NCBI GenBank assembly: GCA_023374025.1
Contig: SIJG01000117.1
Span: 62,001 to 126,000 of the forward strand
DNA from: Heterodera schachtii
Taxonomy: Eukaryota > Nematoda > Chromadorea > Rhabditida > Heteroderidae
DNA length: 64,000 nucleotides
Reading direction: 5' to 3'
This document shows positions 58,641 to 64,000 of this stretch, one piece after another; the first letter of the stretch is position 1, and the number at the start of each line of letters is the position of its first letter. The notes beneath the pieces are model-generated. The model saw only the letters and a list, made by a program, of their open reading frames with translations, was not told the origin of the DNA and searched no databases. Both the position numbers and the translations under genes were made by a program.

Positions 58641-60070
58641 ACACTCAAAAATTCAGAAATTATGTAAAAAATTACCAATTGACTTTCAAAAGTTCAAAAC
58701 AATGGATAGGGAGCGTTTTTTAGAGAATTGCAAAAAATTTTGATTTTTAAAATTTACATATACAATTTTGAATTTTTTACATCTTTGTTATATGCTAAAA
58801 TAAAATTAGATTTATTAGATTTTTAGGGGCGTATTTTTCGCTTTTTTTTTTTGCCTTTTTCTTGTTGTGACTTTTTTTGACTTTTTTATACTTTTTGGGA
58901 TTTTTATGGCTTTTTTGCACTTTTATGACTTTTTTCGTGAACTTTTTGAACTTTTTAAGGCAAAATTTGAAAATCATCAAAGAAAATGCCGAAAAATAAA
59001 AAAAAATTCAGAAAAATTAATTCCGATCGGGAAGAAAAGGCAAAGAAATCTGGTTGAAATTTTTGTAATTGTTGGAAGAATCATCTTTTTATGCCTATTC
59101 TAAGTGCCTGTTTTTAAAATTTTGTGCCTAAAAATCCACTCTCTCTCTCTCTCTTTATAAAAAAGGGATTTTTTTAAATTTTTGTCAAATTTATCAGGAC
59201 TTTTTTGCATTTTTCGTGTTTTTGGGGGGGGGGGGGTTTTTGTGACTTTTTGGCTATTTTTTCTGAACTTTTTTCCATTTTTCGTGACTTATTTGTGTTT
59301 TTTTATGACTTTTTTGTGACTTTTTGGCGATTTTTATGACTTTTTTAGACGACTTTATGAAGATTTTTCGTGACTTAAATTCCCAGCCCTAGCAATAAAT
59401 ATTCCCAATGTTTTGAAAATTAGATTAAGGTAATAATATGATGAGGACATGAGCCGCGGTGGTAATTTGAAATTTTTGCTGAATGTTGTTAACAGATTTG
59501 ACCAAAAATGTTTATTTAAAAAAATTTTTTATATAGGTAGTACATTTTTGGAGATTTATTTCTATGGAAAAGTTGGTCCGCAAAGAACACCGCTCATTGT
59601 TGGCAGCTTTTGGCACAGACTCAACATTTGGGCTCCTTTACTACACGAATTTCCGCATGCCTAACCTTAAAAAATAAACGATTTTTTTTTTTGAATTTTG
59701 CCATTCAAAAACCCATAGCTCATTCCTAAATAATCTGTGCTCGGGCTTGAGTTCTTAAGAACAATAACAAGTGACCTACCTAGTTGAAACTCATAAACCG
59801 GGGAAGGGAAATGTAGGGGAACTTTGGGGGGGGGGGGAGGCAATCAGTGGGGATAAGCGCCAGATTCATTTTTTTTTTTGGTTATTTATATACATACATT
59901 GAAAGAAATGATAAATGTTTAAAAAATAATATAACGACAAAATCTTAGCGAAACAAATCCCAAAATTTGGAAGACAAATCATTTTTTTGAAAATGAATAA
60001 ATTCAGGAAATTAATCCTGACATTGGGTTTCTTTAGGTTAAATATTGTCCAAAAGTGTGTGCCAAAAAGC
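58641..60070. other. Spacer with simple repeats
   Basis: Runs of GACTTTTTTG-type repeats (58860-58960 and 59200-59370), a CT microsatellite (about 59143-59153) and G runs at 59225 and 59828. No supported gene. Confidence 0.5.
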
Positions 60071-61647
60071 TCAGTTTTGCTCATTCGAAACCACCACAAT
60101 TTGGCGTGGATGAAAAAGCGGTCCAACAGCAGAAGAATTGTTTTTTCTTCGCATAATCGCCTTTTTGTATGCAGTCCGATAATCGCTGCTAAATTAAATA
60201 TAACAAAATTATTAATTAATTTAAATTTGTCGCTTTTTCACCTGTTCAACAAAAGGATGGGCGCCCCACTGGCGGATGCCAAAATTGGCACGCAAGTGAT
60301 AATGCCGATCAGTACACTTTTGATGTTGGTACACATAACCGCTTGAGCCACAGATTCAGCGACAAACAAATTTACAATAACCGGTGTGATAAAACTGATA
60401 AAATCGGTGATTTGGTTGCGTGCAGCCGATGCGATCAGCCAGCCGATCAGAAGGACCAAAAGCAGCAGAAACACAGAGCGCAACATTCTGCGCACTGACT
60501 GATCAGCAGCTAAATGACCAAAATGAAGCAAAAATTGAATTCAAAAAATTGCCAAACTTTGTGAATTCGTTTGATTCTTTCTTTTCGTTTGAAAATTGCG
60601 CCACAAAATTAGTCCAAAAATTGCCGCATAAATTAAGGAGCACAGTGAAAGGATGACAAAAGCGGGGACGGAGTTCAGAACATCCGAATAAAGCCCACTG
60701 TTACAGTAAACCCACCTGAATATCGTAATAAATTTGAAAAATTTCAAAACTAATTTTAATTTATTTCAAATGTTAATCGCCTATCGTAAGAGTTGTTGAT
60801 AATTGTCCAAACATTGAACACTTCCAAATTCATGACCAAGCCAAAAAGGGTACATAGAATGGCAGAAGCAAACGAACATTGGCAAACTGTCGTTTTTTTG
60901 ATCGAATTCATTCTACAATAATACATAAAATTTATATATTCCAACTATACATATATATAAAGAGTCACCTGATCGGGTACAGAATGATCAGCAATCGCTC
61001 CATGGAGATCAGAAACATTGCCATGATTGCGGCATACGAGGCTATGGTAGCGGCCATGAGAGTGGCCAGACAGATACGGTAGTCAATGGTACTGTACTGG
61101 AAAATGACGCCGACCAAATTGACGCCGAAAGGTGCGACAACGAAAAGTTGGCACAGCGAATCGAAGGCGATCAGCCAATTGCACACTTTGCGATCCTTCC
61201 TGAAATGAAAAATATTGAAAAGAAAAATGAATCATTAAACTATTATTACATTTTCGTAATTGTGACCAAAATGAGGGAAATGTTTAAAATGATCGAAATT
61301 GGAGTGAAAATGTTTGGCAACACAATCCATGCGGTCACTTGAGAAATGATTGAATTTTTCTCATAGAAAACGAGGACATTTTCGCGATAAAAATCTGACT
61401 GTAATTGTAATTAATTAATTAATAATTAATAAACTAAAAAATTTACCGCAACAAACGCAATTTTGTACTGATAAGCGCATTTTGCAACCACAAATTGGTG
61501 CATCATTGAGCTGAAAAGCCATTCGAAAAGGGTCAAATTTTGCGACGCATCCAAAAGGGCAAATTTTGCCGTTAAATTATTTGAATCGACTTTTGTGGTT
61601 GTGGTGATGTTCAAATAATCACAAATTTCGTTATTATCGTCACTCAT
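60071..61647 (-). CDS. Seven-transmembrane chemoreceptor-like protein, complete
   Basis: Seven exons on the minus strand: 61647-61447, 61398-61250, 61199-60969, 60912-60781, 60715-60558, 60509-60242 and 60188-60071. They total 1257 nt and give 418 aa without a stop. The extracellular N-terminus has several N-glycosylation sites (DYLNITTTTK). TM1 starts WIVLPNIFTPISII. TM3 ends MFLISMERLLIILYPIR, which replaces the DRY motif with MER as in many nematode chemoreceptors. TM5 lies in SVPAFVILSLCSLIYAAIFG, TM6 in SVFLLLLVLLIGWLIA and TM7 in GIITCVPILASASGAPIL, followed by LLLNSSDYRTAYKKAI. The fourth intron is GC-AG (AG/GCGATT), the only reading that keeps frame. The fragment at 1413-2013 has the same C-terminal pattern. 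A chemosensory or neuropeptide GPCR is likely; the ligand is unknown. Confidence 0.85.
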
Positions 61648-63715
61648 TTTGATATCGAAGAGCTTCAAAAATTATGAAATATTTTAATATTATAAGAAAA
61701 AGCTCTAAAAAGGGTGAAAACTTCAAAAATTAAAAAATTAAAAATTTTAAATATTAAAATTATTGAAATTTTTTAAATAAATTAAAAGAAAAATTTGGAA
61801 ATTTTGGCTAATATTTCCTTTAAAGTGGCTATTTAAATTATGTAAAATTCAATTAGTGCCTCTTTTTCATGTCCATTTATTTGTACTTCATTTTTAATTC
61901 GTTTTCAGATAAATTGCAGTTCACTAATTGCTTTATTTAATATTCCTACACAAAATTTAATTAAATAATTTTTCAGATGCGGACTTTCTTTACTTCATAA
62001 GCCATCAACATAATAAAAAGTCAAAAATGAAATTTTGTTGTGACGAAAGATTGATTATTGCATAAAAAAGAACTTCGTTTTTTTTTGCTAATGTCAGTTA
62101 TTTTAATTTTTTTTAATTATAATTTTTAACAAAAAAAAAATCCCTTTAAGTTTTACCCTTTTTATGAGTTCATTTGTTAAATTCACAATTCATAAAATAG
62201 ACAGAAATTTTCATTTAATTGATTGAAATAAAAGTAGGGCTCGCAAATTTTTTTTTTGCCCTCCAAATAAGGGAAAGAAGGACACTTGGCAACCCTGAAT
62301 AAAAGGTGTAATTTCATTAATTAATTGGCAGGTGAATTGTCGTAATTATTGGAACTGTTTTCACTGCTACTTTTTGGCTTTACATTCATTAACAAATGGA
62401 AAGTGGCAAATAAAAATTGCATTCATCATTGACATTGGCATTAATTTATTTAAAAAAAAAATCAAAATGAGTGAAACAACGTATAATACTGTATCATTAA
62501 TTGAACTATTTAAAATATTTGAATTTTAATTTTATTTGGCATTCAAAGATGTCCAAGCGGCTGTCCACACTAATTAGTCTTTTTATGAGGTTCAATTGCT
62601 ATATAATAAAAAATTGCATGACGCACAAGAACATTGATAAGTAATTATTGGAATCAAAGGTGTAATTTAATTAATTATCAGGTTAATTCTTGGGATTACT
62701 TTCAAATTGTCTTCATTGCCACCAATCGGCATTAAATGTAATTATTAAATGGGAATAAGGGGCAAACAAAAAGCTCATTCATCATTTGCACCATTAAATT
62801 TAAAAACAAATTTTAAAGTTCCAAATGAATGCCACAACGAACAATACGGTATTCATCAATTTATTGGGATAATTTTAACAAAGTTCGTAATTGAAAGTGT
62901 AAATTGAGAGATTGAAACCAAAATCACAATTTTATGTTATTTTATTTTTGGGCTTGAGATAAATTAATTTAAAATAACGAACGAATTTAATTCCATATCT
63001 TTAAAAGGTTTAAATTTTAATAACTCTGATGGGTGGAGGCACCGGAAAATTTTTTATGAAATAAGTAAAACAAAAGTTTACAAGTCTTTTAATTTTCAAA
63101 TTCAGGACAAACCAATATATGAAAATTTAGCCTTTGACCCTAATTTGTTAAAAGCCTAAATTTGATGTTTTTTTTTTGCTTTGGTTTTCGCAAAAATTTT
63201 GCAGAACGACAAATTTCTTGGAAGAAGGGGGTCAACAGTGCTAGCAGACGCCACCGAGAAAATTTTATGAAAATTTAGAAAATTTTATGATTAAAATTGA
63301 ATTCTTAATCCCTTAAATAGTTTTTTTACTCACTTTGGTTCAATTCTTAAACGGACGGTTTAAAGAATTTTTTTTAATAAAAGATAGTTTTTATTGAAAA
63401 TATTTTGCGGCAAAATTTGGACAATAAGATAAAATTTTAACATAAAGCAAATAGATTGATAGAATCACACAATAAAATAAAAGCTGAATTATAGAAAAAT
63501 TTTTATCAACGATTTTCTTTTTCTTTGTAAATTCACGTGAAAGCTTATAAGAAAATCCACCAATTTCCGCAAAAAGATTTTTTGTTTTTGTCTAATAAAA
63601 ACCACGTCTATTAAGGAAATCAAAAAGGGGTATTTAAACGGGCTGTAAAACAACAAAAAATCATCAAAAATATTTTTTATCCATTAATTAAATTTAAAAA
63701 AATATATTTTTTGCC
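61648..63715. other. Intergenic with a local duplication
   Basis: About 62305-62500 and 62655-62860 are diverged copies about 360 bp apart (AGGTGTAATTT, then GGCATTAA, then ATGAATGCCACAACGAACAA versus ATGAGTGAAACAACGTATAA). The short N-terminal-like frames MNATTNNTV and MSETTYNTV could be decayed first exons of receptor genes, but no following exons were found. A TATA-like TATTTAAACG lies at about 63630, before the last gene. Confidence 0.45.
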
Positions 63716-64000
63716 ATGTCTTCTTTGCTGCTCTCCATCTTCTCAATTGTCTTTTTGGTCTGTTGCAATGCAATGCCAAGTAAACCAAAAATTTTCAGAA
63801 AAGAAAAGAAATAATTATTAATATATTAAATTTCCCAGATTTCCCGTGCTGTCCGGGAAGTCAGCAAGTGGTTTCTGAGATGTCCAAATACATTGGCATT
63901 TTCTCTGCTGTCGGTGAGGACGCGTCTACAGTATGTTCAATCGCAAAAAGTACTGTGGATGGGTTAAAAAGTGATCTGTCCTCACGCGGCGGATGCCCCA
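63716..64000 (+). CDS. Secreted Cys-containing protein, 5' part only
   Basis: Exon 1 (63716-63779) and exon 2 (63839 to the window edge) join in phase through a 59-bp intron ending TTTCCCAG. The start gives a signal peptide, MSSLLLSIFSIVFLVCCNA, followed by MPNFPCCPGSQQ and a helix-prone stretch (VVSEMSKYIGIFSAVGEDAS), then VCSIAKSTVDGLKSD and RGGCP. At least four cysteines occur in about 60 mature residues, so disulfides are likely. The gene continues past 64000. Family not recognised. Confidence 0.65.

Noticed and set aside
62332..62529. Possible receptor N-terminal exon
   Set aside because: The frame begins with GTG, and the duplicated neighbour has diverged; no downstream transmembrane exons could be joined.

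Overview
The window is nuclear DNA of a small-genome animal, most likely a nematode; I cannot place the species. The evidence is very high A+T, many introns of 45-110 bp ending in TTTCAG, TTTTAG or TTTAAG, divergent seven-transmembrane receptor genes of the nematode chemoreceptor type, and acceptor-like AG sites just before start codons that suggest spliced leaders. Genes are split into short exons, so I rebuilt them from splice sites and checked that every model kept one open frame.

The core (about 2.4-57.4 kb) is a segmental duplication array. A unit is a trypsin-like serine protease gene, then about 2.3 kb of shared flank, then a gene that joins a secreted purple acid phosphatase (PAP) to a phosphatidylinositol-phosphate-kinase-like (PIPK) domain. 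A lone protease gene, apparently intact, lies at 2461-5525. Unit 1 runs from 7.6 to about 16.2 kb, unit 2 from 17.3 to about 29.2 kb and unit 3 from 31.3 to about 46.9 kb. A fourth PAP-PIPK gene with its promoter and 3' flank sits inverted at 57.2-49.4 kb. The proteases of units 1-3 are all broken, whereas all four PAP-PIPK genes keep an open reading frame over 9 to 14 exons.

The four PAP-PIPK paralogues differ in domain content. The unit 3 gene has PAP plus a full-length kinase-like domain plus a C-terminal tail (987 aa). The unit 1 and inverted genes have PAP plus a kinase N-lobe cut off by the same internal deletion (697 and 657 aa). The unit 2 gene has lost the PAP, and its signal-peptide exon can splice in phase to the kinase-like domain (592 aa); two catalytic aspartates are replaced there. 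A secreted phosphatase-kinase fusion in several forms is the most striking content of the window.

The introns and flanks are full of mobile DNA. There are foldback elements with 8-9 bp target duplications (hAT-like in form), several carrying tRNA-like Pol III boxes, and two degenerate non-LTR (LINE) copies. A minisatellite of about 20 bp lies upstream of each PAP-PIPK promoter in 6, 5, 18 and 2-3 copies.

Other genes: a partial receptor gene (1413-2013), the 3' end of an unknown small gene (6357-6764), a small secreted coiled-coil protein (47529-48186), a complete receptor gene on the minus strand (61647-60071), and the start of a secreted Cys-containing protein running off the right end (63716-64000).
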